Shown here: one piece after another, positions 7,392 through 13,104 of the stretch
How positions within the stretch are numbered: the first letter of the stretch is position 1
Layout: the number at the start of each line of letters is the position of its first letter
Virus record (IMG/VR): IMGVR_UViG_3300020190_000383
Coordinates: 1-22,468 of that record
Reading direction: 5' to 3' (one strand)
From: a virus
DNA length: 22,468 nt
Made by a program: the position numbers and the translations under genes
The notes under the pieces: model-generated
What the model was told of the DNA's origin: nothing
The model's input: the letters and a program-made list of their open reading frames with translations, nothing else
Databases searched by the model: none

Positions 7392-8609
7392 ATGGCTCTC
7401 GTACTTGATGGCACAAACGGGATATCTGGCGTTGACGGTACTGCAGCGAATCCGTCACTAGAAGGCACAGACAGCAACACAGGCGTATTCTTCCCTGCTG
7501 CGGATACTGTAGCGATAGGTACGGGTGGTACTGAAGCGTTGCGGGTGAATAGTTCGCAGAACGTGGGGATTGGTACGACTTCGCCTGCTACCAAACTGCA
7601 CGTTTCCGGGCAGTCACGTTTTGCTGACAGCAGCAACGCATCGAACTACATTACAATTGGCGCAGGTGCAAACGCCCCTTATAGCAACGCAAGCATTTCC
7701 ACCACCACGGCAGGTCTTGCGATTGTTGCTGAAGGCGCTGGCAACATTACGTTCCGCAACAACGGCAGTGAAGCCATGCGGATTGACGCCGCAAACAACC
7801 TCGGCCTCGGGGTAACGCCGAGTGCGTGGGGGAGTACGACTCGTGCAATCGAACTAGCAGCTGGCGCGATTGAGTCGGGGACTAGTGGCGTGTTCTTGGA
7901 AGTCATACAGAACGCATATTTCGACGGTACGAGCTACATCTACAAAAACACCGCTACTGCGTTGCGCTATACCCAAAGCCTTGGCGCTCACCAATGGTTC
8001 AACGCCCCCTCCGGCACAGCAGGAAACGCTATCGCCTTCACAGAACGCGCTCGCATCACTAGCGGGGGTGATTTTTTAATTGGGACAACTACATCGCAAG
8101 ACCCGTTAACAGTTACAAATGGAGCAACAATCAATGGCGGTGGTTTAGATTTTTCAACTAGCGGCACAAAAAACTGGCAAGTCATTGGTAATGCAACTGA
8201 CTTTTATATTGGCAACCAAACTCTTACAAGATACGCATCACTTGTTGGAATTACAACCTTCACTGCTTGGACTTTTGTTTCAGATAGACGGCTGAAACAT
8301 GAAATTAAAGACTTGAGTTATGGTTTGAATTCTTTGATGCAAATCAAACCAAGAGAATTTAATTTTATAAAAGATAACCAGTTTAGCATCGGCTTTATTG
8401 CTCAAGAACTGAAAGAGGTAATCCCAGAAGCAGTTATGGGCGATGAAATTGAGTTTGATGATAACGACTCACCAGAAGAACGAGCATCAAAAACAATGGG
8501 GGTCAGCAAAGAAATGCTAATTCCCGTATTGGTCAAAGCCATCCAAGAACAACAAGCCCTCATCACTCAACTGCAAGCAGATGTAGCTGCATTGAAAGGC
8601 CAAGCATGA
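7392..8609 (+). CDS. Tail fibre/spike with C-terminal peptidase S74 intramolecular chaperone
   Basis: The 405-residue product has an N-terminal shaft (motifs NTGVFFPAADTVAIGTGGTE, LRVNSSQNVGIGTTSP, AMRIDAANNLGLGVTP, ERARITSGGDFLIGTTTS) and a C-terminal peptidase S74 domain. The catalytic Ser-Lys pair is present as SDRRLK, Ser297 and Lys302, with the five-residue spacing known from the endosialidase chaperones. By analogy cleavage should fall just before Ser297, releasing a 109-residue chaperone after it has helped the fibre trimerise, and leaving a 296-residue mature fibre. Downstream S74 landmarks IGFIAQELKEVIPEAV and KEMLIPVLVKAIQEQQALI, a trimeric coiled coil, are intact. The DNA from about 8070 onward is AT-rich compared with the first 680 bases. 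The final ATGA overlaps the next gene. Confidence 0.92.
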   Translation: MALVLDGTNGISGVDGTAANPSLEGTDSNTGVFFPAADTVAIGTGGTEALRVNSSQNVGIGTTSPATKLHVSGQSRFADSSNASNYITIGAGANAPYSNASISTTTAGLAIVAEGAGNITFRNNGSEAMRIDAANNLGLGVTPSAWGSTTRAIELAAGAIESGTSGVFLEVIQNAYFDGTSYIYKNTATALRYTQSLGAHQWFNAPSGTAGNAIAFTERARITSGGDFLIGTTTSQDPLTVTNGATINGGGLDFSTSGTKNWQVIGNATDFYIGNQTLTRYASLVGITTFTAWTFVSDRRLKHEIKDLSYGLNSLMQIKPREFNFIKDNQFSIGFIAQELKEVIPEAVMGDEIEFDDNDSPEERASKTMGVSKEMLIPVLVKAIQEQQALITQLQADVAALKGQA

Positions 8610-8752
8610 AATTTGAACTAGACCAGAACGAAGCGCAGTTTATCGTGCAAGTCATTGGCAACCTGCCAACACAGTCAGGAGCGCATCCATTGTGGCAAAA
8701 GCTGGTAGCACAGTTTAACGAGCAAGTACCACCCAAGACCGATGACGCCTGA
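8606..8752 (+). CDS. Small protein coupled to the S74 fibre gene, unknown function
   Basis: A 48-residue product, MKFELDQNEAQFIVQVIGNL followed by a short helix ending in PKTDDA. The ATG overlaps the fibre stop (ATGA at 8606-8609), so translation should be coupled to the fibre. Residues 4-18 look helical and amphipathic (LDQNEAQFIVQVIGN) and residues 28-40 make a second helix; there is no signal or membrane segment. Similar tiny proteins, predicted to be two helices, occur beside fibre or tail genes in related phages as far as I recall. It is the third small partner in a row after a fibre gene. Function unknown; the ORF is real by overlap pattern and by coding to a sensible compact sequence. 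Confidence 0.7.
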   Translation: MKFELDQNEAQFIVQVIGNLPTQSGAHPLWQKLVAQFNEQVPPKTDDA

Positions 8753-8981
8753 ACTCCAGCGCTACTACGAGGATCGCTTCTCGATGATGGCCACGCCAGG
8801 GTGGGCCGATCTGTTGGAAGATATTGACAAAATAATATCTACTTTGCAGGATATTTCCACCATTGACGGCGAGAAAGATTTACAATTTAAGAAAGGCGAA
8901 TTATCCATTTTGATTTGGCTGAAAAACCTGAAATCGGTCAGCGAACAAGCCTACGAGGACTTGAATGAGAAGAATGTATGA
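8742..8981 (+). CDS. Hypothetical helical protein
   Basis: A 79-residue acidic product, MTPELQRYYEDRFSMMATPG at the start, predicted largely helical with one long helix (DLLEDIDKIISTLQDISTID) and a second after a short break. It has no cysteine pair, signal peptide or membrane span. ATG 8742 overlaps the previous gene by 11 bases in another frame and no clear Shine-Dalgarno is visible, so coupled translation is likely. Its 3' end overlaps the zinc-ribbon-like gene by 17 bases. I have seen similar sequences beginning PELQRYYEDRF between fibre and scaffold genes of aquatic podoviruses; no function is known to me. Confidence 0.75.
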   Translation: MTPELQRYYEDRFSMMATPGWADLLEDIDKIISTLQDISTIDGEKDLQFKKGELSILIWLKNLKSVSEQAYEDLNEKNV

Positions 8982-9192
8982 TTTCCGCTGCGAAAGCGGC
9001 GAAAAGATTGAACGATTGGCAACATTTGATGAACAAATCGTTCGTTGCAAGTGTGGCAAGTCAGCCCGCCGCACGATTTCTGTTTCGAACTTTAATTTGG
9101 AGGGATGGTCTGGGGATTTTCCTACTGCGCATCAGCAGTTTGACCGGAAACACCGCGAAAAGTTAGAATCGGAGCGCAAAGCGAACGGATAA
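8965..9192 (+). CDS. Degenerate zinc-ribbon protein, FmdB-like
   Basis: The product is 75 residues. Residues 4-35 follow the layout of FmdB-type zinc ribbons: an aromatic start MYDFRC, the usual acidic/hydrophobic FEEL-like stretch (here EKIERLATFDE), then RCKCGKSARRTIS. The family normally has two C-x2-C pairs; here only Cys9, Cys28 and Cys30 remain, with Gly12 where the second Cys of the first pair should be, so metal binding may be weak or need a partner. The C-terminal 30 residues are polar and basic (FDRKHREKLESERKANG). Start ATG 8965 is preferred over ATG 8974 because GAGG at 8955-8958 is 6 bases upstream. A role in virion assembly or regulation cannot be told from this. Confidence 0.7.
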   Translation: MRRMYDFRCESGEKIERLATFDEQIVRCKCGKSARRTISVSNFNLEGWSGDFPTAHQQFDRKHREKLESERKANG

Positions 9193-9256
9193 GCAATTTC
9201 GCCCCGTTCATGTTTAATCCTGGGAACCAAAAGCTGGCAGGAAAAGGAACCACGAC

Positions 9257-10015
9257 ATGTTGATTGATAAAGAACCCGAGATGCCTAGTGAGTTAGAGGC
9301 AGAGGAAGCAAAACTACCTGAACTTGCAGCGCCCGAAGTACCTGAATTGCCAGACCGCTATCGCGGGAAGTCAATTGAGGACGTCGTGAAAATGCACCAA
9401 GAGGCCGAAAAGGTCATTGGGCGCCAAGCGCAAGAAGTTGGGGAAGTGCGGAAACTGGCCGATGAACTTATCAAGCAAAACCTTGGTGCCAAATCTCAAC
9501 CTGTTGGACAGGAAGAGCCGGAAGTAGACTTCTTTGAAGACCCGAAAAAGGCGATTCACAAGACGATCGAGACGCACCCTGATGTGCTCGCTGCCCGTGA
9601 GGCCAGCGCGCAGTTTAGAGTGTTGCAAGCCAAGCAAAAGCTCGCGCAGACCCATCCTGATTATGAGCAGGTGGTCCAAAACGAGGACTTTACGAACTGG
9701 GTGAAATCTTCACCGGTGCGTATTGGCCTTTATGCAAAAGCAGACGCAGAAGCGGATTTCGATGCGGCGAATGAGTTGCTGAGTACCTACAAGGAACTGC
9801 GTGGAGTTCGTACCAAGCAGGTGGAACAGCAGGCAACTGTCGCCCGCCAGCAGACGATGAAAGCCGCACAGGTCGACAGTGGGGGCACCGGGGAGAGTTC
9901 AAAGCGAGTTTACCGACGTGCTGACCTTATTCGGCTGAAAATGACCGACCCAGCCCGGTACGACGCGTTGTCTGATGAAATTATGGCGGCGTATGCAGAA
10001 GGGCGGGTCAAGTAA
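9257..10015 (+). CDS. Scaffolding protein
   Basis: Scaffold proteins co-assemble with the coat to form the procapsid and leave before or during DNA packaging. This 252-residue product (P22 gp8 has 303) lies directly before the capsid gene, as expected. It is strongly charged and almost wholly helical: an acidic N-terminus (EMPSELEAEEAKLPELAAPE), a DRYRGKSIEDVVKMHQEAEK segment common in phage scaffolds, a middle coiled coil, and a basic C-terminus with YRRADLIRLKMTDPARYDAL, typical of the helix-turn-helix that binds coat protein. RBS AAGGA at 9244-9248, 8 bases before ATG 9257. The 64 bases upstream (9193-9256) hold no other feature I can name. Call rests on position, charge pattern and C-terminal motif. 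Confidence 0.88.
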   Translation: MLIDKEPEMPSELEAEEAKLPELAAPEVPELPDRYRGKSIEDVVKMHQEAEKVIGRQAQEVGEVRKLADELIKQNLGAKSQPVGQEEPEVDFFEDPKKAIHKTIETHPDVLAAREASAQFRVLQAKQKLAQTHPDYEQVVQNEDFTNWVKSSPVRIGLYAKADAEADFDAANELLSTYKELRGVRTKQVEQQATVARQQTMKAAQVDSGGTGESSKRVYRRADLIRLKMTDPARYDALSDEIMAAYAEGRVK

Positions 10016-10039
10016 CCTTTTGACCTTTAGGAGATAGAC

Positions 10040-11011
10040 ATGGCAACCGCATTTAACCCTACCAATAGCGTCACCACAACTACAGCAGCAACCTTTATTC
10101 CAGAAATTTGGAGTGATGAGATTGTTGCTGCCTACAAAAAGAACCTCGTCTTGGCCAATTTGGTCATGAAGATGAACTTCCGTGGCAAGAAGGGTGACAC
10201 TGTTCATATCCCTGCACCGACCCGTGGCTCCGCATCGGCAAAAACTGCAACCAACGCAGTTACGCTGATCGCTGCAACTGAGTCCGAAGTCCAAGTGTCG
10301 ATCAACAAGCACTATGAGTACAGCCGTCTGATCGAAGACATCGTCGAAGCGCAAGCCCTGAACAGCCTGCGTCAGTTTTATACCTCGGACGCGGGTTACG
10401 CTCTGGCTCGCCAGGTTGACACTGATCTGGTGCAGCTGGGCCGCGCATTCAATGGCGCAACCGTTGGTACCGACGACTATGCAACTTCGGCGGCAACTAC
10501 TAAAGCCTTTATCGGTTCGGATGGCACGACTGCATACAACTCGACTTCGTCGAATGCAGCAGCACTGACCGACGCTGCTATCCGCCGCACAATTCAGCGT
10601 CTAGATGACAACGACACCCCGATGGACGGCCGTTTCTTTATCATCCCGCCATCATCGCGTAATACCTTGATGGGTCTGGCTCGTTACACTGAACAAGCCT
10701 TCGTGGGTGACGGCAACGCCATTCGCAACGGCGAGATCGGCAACCTGTACGGTATCCCCGTGTTCGTGACTTCCAACGCCGACTTCGGCGCGGGTAATTC
10801 GGGCGCTGACCGTATCTGCCTGATGGGTCACCGTGACGCGATGGTGCTGGTGGAGCAGATGGCTGTTCGTTCGCAGACTCAGTACAAGCAGGAATACCTT
10901 GGTACCCTGTTTACTGCTGATACGCTGTACGGTGTTAAGGCAATGCGTACAGCAGCTAGTACGGGCGCTGCGACGTCGTCCTCGGCATTTGCTCTGGCAG
11001 TTCCGGCCTAA
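10040..11011 (+). CDS. Major capsid protein
   Basis: The 323-residue product should form the icosahedral shell, most likely with the HK97 fold. Recognisable stretches are the N-arm followed by FIPEIWSDEIVAAYKKNLVL, the GKKGDTVHIPAPTRG loop, the long helix region HYEYSRLIEDIVEAQALNSL, the AIRRTIQRLDDNDTPMDGRF plus FIIPPSSRNTLM segment, and the late YGIPVFVTSNADFG strand. This pattern matches capsid proteins of short-tailed aquatic phages; it is shorter than P22 coat (430). A clear AGGAG at 10029-10033 lies 6 bases before the ATG, codons are GC-biased and regular, and a strong terminator follows, all fitting a highly expressed gene. No frameshifted longer form is evident. Confidence 0.93.
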   Translation: MATAFNPTNSVTTTTAATFIPEIWSDEIVAAYKKNLVLANLVMKMNFRGKKGDTVHIPAPTRGSASAKTATNAVTLIAATESEVQVSINKHYEYSRLIEDIVEAQALNSLRQFYTSDAGYALARQVDTDLVQLGRAFNGATVGTDDYATSAATTKAFIGSDGTTAYNSTSSNAAALTDAAIRRTIQRLDDNDTPMDGRFFIIPPSSRNTLMGLARYTEQAFVGDGNAIRNGEIGNLYGIPVFVTSNADFGAGNSGADRICLMGHRDAMVLVEQMAVRSQTQYKQEYLGTLFTADTLYGVKAMRTAASTGAATSSSAFALAVPA

Positions 11012-11018
11012 TTAAATT

Positions 11019-11044
11019 CCCCCGGCCAATGGTCGGGGGATTTT
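11019..11044 (+). terminator. Rho-independent terminator after the capsid gene
   Basis: A 9-bp stem CCCCCGGCC / GGTCGGGGG (one G-T pair) with a 3-base loop is followed by ATTTT. It starts 8 bases after the capsid stop and lies upstream of the next RBS, so some transcripts must read through it or a promoter I cannot see restarts transcription. Confidence 0.88.
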
Positions 11045-11065
11045 CAACCTAATTAGGAGAACATC

Positions 11066-11392
11066 ATGGCAAATGCAACTTCCGTGACCGTTCGTGCTGG
11101 CAATGACCAGTTTCGCGGTCTGTACACCAACACTTTTTTGGTACGCGCCACGCTAAACGCAGATAGTTTAGCTGACGGTGCTGGCGATACCGATACCGTG
11201 GCCGTCCCAGGCGTTGCCTTGGGCGACATGGTGCTAAGTGCTTCTCTAGCGGTTGATGTAGCCGGTCTGATTGTGACTGCTTACGTTAGCGCAGCTGACA
11301 CCGTTAGCATCCGTTTCCAAAACGAAACCGGCGGCACTGTCGACTTGGCATCCGCCACGTTACGTTTGGTTGTCGTTCGTTCGTTGGCGTAA
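11066..11392 (+). CDS. Small virion protein, capsid decoration candidate
   Basis: A 108-residue Ala/Val/Thr-rich product predicted to be all beta, with no signal peptide or membrane span. It begins MANATSVTVRAGNDQFRGLY and includes VPGVALGDMVLSASLAVDVA and ISIRFQNETGG-like strands near the end. It sits alone between two intrinsic terminators directly after the major capsid gene, with its own good RBS (AGGAG 11055-11059, 6 bases before ATG). Position, size and beta-rich composition fit a head decoration or head-fibre protein made in large amounts. I recall homologues next to capsid genes of aquatic phages but none with a proven role. A tail role is less likely. Confidence 0.75.
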   Translation: MANATSVTVRAGNDQFRGLYTNTFLVRATLNADSLADGAGDTDTVAVPGVALGDMVLSASLAVDVAGLIVTAYVSAADTVSIRFQNETGGTVDLASATLRLVVVRSLA

Positions 11393-11395
11393 TAC

Positions 11396-11418
11396 CCAGG
11401 GGCTTCGGCCCCTGGTTT
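11396..11418 (+). terminator. Rho-independent terminator with UUCG tetraloop
   Basis: A perfect 8-bp stem CCAGGGGC / GCCCCTGG closed by TTCG, the very stable tetraloop, followed by TTT. It starts 3 bases after the stop of the decoration-like gene and precedes GGAGG at 11426-11430 of the next gene. Confidence 0.85.
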
Positions 11419-11434
11419 CACTTCTGGAGGCACC

Positions 11435-11638
11435 ATGGTCGCAACATTCCGCTGTTTGCAAAGCGGGCAAACTGTTACGTTTACGCTCCAACACGACATT
11501 GACAGTATGAAGGGCCACGCTGGCTACGTTCGTATTGACGACGACGCGCCGGTCGAGGAATTACCACACCAAGTAGTCATGCGGCCGCCTGAAGTACCCC
11601 GGCGACCGGGACGACCAAGGAAGATGGAAAATGTCTGA
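11435..11638 (+). CDS. Small protein with AT-hook-like C-terminus
   Basis: A 67-residue product. Residues 1-35 (MVATFRCLQSGQTVTFTLQH, then DIDSMKGHAGYVRIDDD) form a short beta-rich unit that I recall as a recurrent small protein of aquatic phages. The C-terminus is quite different: Pro/Arg-rich PPEVPRRPGRPRKMENV, in which PGRPRK resembles the R-G-R-P core of an AT hook, so minor-groove DNA binding is possible. Start ATG 11435 after GGAGG at 11426-11430. It overlaps the following gene by 8 bases. No family function known to me; DNA-binding is inference from the tail only. Confidence 0.72.
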   Translation: MVATFRCLQSGQTVTFTLQHDIDSMKGHAGYVRIDDDAPVEELPHQVVMRPPEVPRRPGRPRKMENV

Positions 11639-11840
11639 CATTGATCCAAGAGAGTTTGGCAAGTTGGAAGCCCAAGTCGAAGCCTTACAGAAGGAAGTCC
11701 ATGCCCTGCGCGACGACGTCAAGCAGTTGCTGGAGATGGCCAACAAGTCCAAAGGCGGGCTTTGGGTGGGTATGTCGATTGCGTCCGCCGTTGGCGGCGT
11801 AATCACGTTTGTTGCAGATCGAGTCTTTTTTAAGGGGTGA
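11631..11840 (+). CDS. Holin-like membrane protein (coiled coil plus one TM segment)
   Basis: A 69-residue product. Residues 9-38 (FGKLEAQVEALQKEVHALRD and onward) are a heptad-like coiled coil; residues about 43-63 (LWVGMSIASAVGGVITFVAD) are one Gly/Ala-rich membrane span, followed by a short RVFFKG tail. This coiled-coil-then-TM layout is that of XhlA-like or pinholin-type accessory lysis proteins. It lies in the head region, about 9.5 kb from the endolysin, which is unusual for a holin, so a virion or membrane-anchoring role is a fair alternative. ATG 11631 overlaps the previous gene by 8 bases. Confidence 0.7.
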   Translation: MSDIDPREFGKLEAQVEALQKEVHALRDDVKQLLEMANKSKGGLWVGMSIASAVGGVITFVADRVFFKG

Positions 11841-11844
11841 CATC

Positions 11845-12009
11845 ATGCCAATAGTTGACGGAAAAAAGTACCCATACACGAAGAAAGGCAAGCAAGCTGC
11901 CGCTTCGGCCAAGATTAGCAAGTTGCGCAAAGAAGGCTATCCGCAGAAGCAAGCGGTGGCCATTGGTCTTAGCATGGCCGGCATGGCCAAGAAAAAGGCC
12001 AAGAAATGA
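11845..12009 (+). CDS. Lys-rich mini protein, DUF6496-like
   Basis: A 54-residue product with 14 Lys and 1 Arg but only 2 acidic residues. It starts MPIVDGKKYPYTKKGKQAAA and carries YPQKQAVAIGLSMAGMAKKK. The QAVAIGLS part resembles the conserved core of small basic phage proteins grouped, as I recall, under DUF6496. ATG 11845 is chosen over an upstream ATG 11809 because 11809 lies inside the preceding gene and AGGGG at 11833-11837 sits 7 bases before 11845. The last bases overlap the next gene in an ATGA. Nucleic-acid binding is plausible from charge alone; possible cargo packed with the genome. Confidence 0.72.
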   Translation: MPIVDGKKYPYTKKGKQAAASAKISKLRKEGYPQKQAVAIGLSMAGMAKKKAKK

Positions 12010-12158
12010 AGCCCGGCCTGTACGCCAACATAAACGCCAAGCGTAAACGCATTGCCGCCGGATCGGGCGAGAAGATGCGTAAGCCTGGGTCTAAAGGTGC
12101 TCCGACTGCCGCCGCGTTTAAGGAGTCGGCCAAAACGGCTAAACCGAGGAAAAAATGA
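12006..12158 (+). CDS. Lys/Arg-rich mini protein, unknown function
   Basis: A 50-residue product with 11 Lys and 4 Arg against 2 Glu. It begins MKPGLYANINAKRKRIAAGS and continues with GEKMRKPGSKGAPTAAAFK, a sequence I recognise as a recurring small basic protein of aquatic podoviruses and myoviruses located between capsid and connector genes. The ATG overlaps the previous stop (ATGA 12006-12009) and its own stop overlaps the next start (ATGA 12155-12158), so three basic proteins are translated as a coupled set. Likely disordered with DNA- or RNA-binding potential; function unproven. Confidence 0.78.
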   Translation: MKPGLYANINAKRKRIAAGSGEKMRKPGSKGAPTAAAFKESAKTAKPRKK

Positions 12159-12457
12159 AGACTCCAGCCTGGCAGCGAAAAGCCGGTCAAAACCCAAAGG
12201 GCGGCTTGAACGCTACAGGCCGCGCGTCTTATAATGCAGCAACAGGGGGCGACCTCAAAGCGCCGGTCAAAGCCGGCGACAACCCACGACGAGCTTCTTT
12301 TCTCGCCAGGATGGGCAGTATGCCCGGCCCGGAATACAAAGATGGCAAGCCAACTCGGCTGTTGCTCTCTTTGAAAGCCTGGGGCGCATCATCCAAGGCG
12401 GATGCAAAGGCAAAAGCTAGCGCTATATCCGCAAGGAATAAGGCGAAGAGCAAATGA
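12155..12457 (+). CDS. Basic small protein, DUF6321-like
   Basis: A 100-residue basic product; about one residue in five is Lys or Arg. The order of motifs WQRKAGQNPKGGLNATGRAS, then DNPRRASFLARMGSMPGPEY, then KDGKPTRLLLSLKAWGASSK matches a highly conserved phage family I know as DUF6321, found in cyanophages and other aquatic phages. The strict conservation of these motifs in the family suggests a specific binding role rather than simple charge neutralisation. The C-terminus is a Lys/Ala-rich tail (ADAKAKASAISARNKAKSK). Coupled by ATGA overlaps to the gene before and the connector after. Confidence 0.82.
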   Translation: MKTPAWQRKAGQNPKGGLNATGRASYNAATGGDLKAPVKAGDNPRRASFLARMGSMPGPEYKDGKPTRLLLSLKAWGASSKADAKAKASAISARNKAKSK

Positions 12458-13104
12458 CCTATTTAGAACTCGTCAACGATGTGCTGGTCCGCCTGCGAGA
12501 GCAGACGGTGACCACTGTCTCACTGACTACTTACTCCACGCTGATCGGTAAGTTTGTCAACGATGCCAAACGGCAAATTGAAGACGCTTACGATTGGAAT
12601 GCGCTTGGCACGGAAGTCGACGTTACAACATCATCTGGTGTGTACGAGTATGCTTTGACTGGTGCCGGTCAAAAGTTTCGCGTGACCAGTGAGCCGCTAA
12701 ATACCACGTCGAATGTTGTGATGCAGGTAATTCCTGTAGGCGACATGCGCCGCAAACAAAACTTGCTACCCATTGTCAACGCGGTGCCTACTCAATACTG
12801 CTTTGAAGGTGTAGACGGTAACGGCGACGCCAAAGTACAACTCTACGGCCGCCCAAATGGCGTGTACACCATTAAGTTTTTCTTAGCGGTTCCACAAGCT
12901 GCGCTGTCGTCGAATTCGACGTCGGTGTTGGTGCCGGATGTGCTGGTGGCGCAGAACGCTTACGCCAGAGCGTTGGTTGAGCGCGGCGAAGATGGCGGTC
13001 TAAATTCTTCGGAAGCATATGCGCTGTACAGAAGTATGCTGTCTGATTATATAGCGCTGGAAGCCACACGCTTTCCTGAGATGCAGGAGTTTGTGTCGAC
13101 ATGA
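12454..13104 (+). CDS. Head-tail connector / adaptor (P22 gp4-like)
   Basis: A 216-residue product, the expected first protein to bind below the portal after packaging. The N-terminal 55 residues are helical and begin MTYLELVNDVLVRLREQTVT, with the hydrophobic pattern FVNDAKRQIEDAYDWNALG that is characteristic of gp4-type adaptors; the middle is beta-rich and the C-terminus returns to helix (SEAYALYRSMLSDYIALEAT). Size is somewhat above P22 gp4 (166 residues). It is coupled by ATGA to both neighbours and directly precedes the hub protein, as in P22-like tails. In P22 gp4 also hydrolyses peptidoglycan; I see no lysozyme motif here. Confidence 0.85.
   Translation: MTYLELVNDVLVRLREQTVTTVSLTTYSTLIGKFVNDAKRQIEDAYDWNALGTEVDVTTSSGVYEYALTGAGQKFRVTSEPLNTTSNVVMQVIPVGDMRRKQNLLPIVNAVPTQYCFEGVDGNGDAKVQLYGRPNGVYTIKFFLAVPQAALSSNSTSVLVPDVLVAQNAYARALVERGEDGGLNSSEAYALYRSMLSDYIALEATRFPEMQEFVST

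Noticed and set aside
5034-8609. Diversity-generating retroelement acting on fibre tips
   Set aside because: No reverse transcriptase gene and no template/variable repeat pair is visible in this window; AT-rich tips are better explained by domain exchange.
8824-8855. TTGACA like a sigma-70 -35 box
   Set aside because: No acceptable -10 box at 16-18 bases; the best match GATATT is 20 bases away, and the site is inside a coding region.
8985-8999. Short hairpin CCGCT / AGCGG
   Set aside because: Only 5 bp, inside the zinc-ribbon-like gene, no T run; likely chance.
11855-12046. Open frame of 63 codons, Arg/Lys-rich
   Set aside because: Out-of-frame shadow of two Lys-rich coupled genes; the ATGA chain supports the other frames.
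12261-12278. Hairpin CGCCGG / CCGGCG with 6-base loop
   Set aside because: Inside a conserved coding region without a T tract; explained by codons of the DUF6321-like gene.
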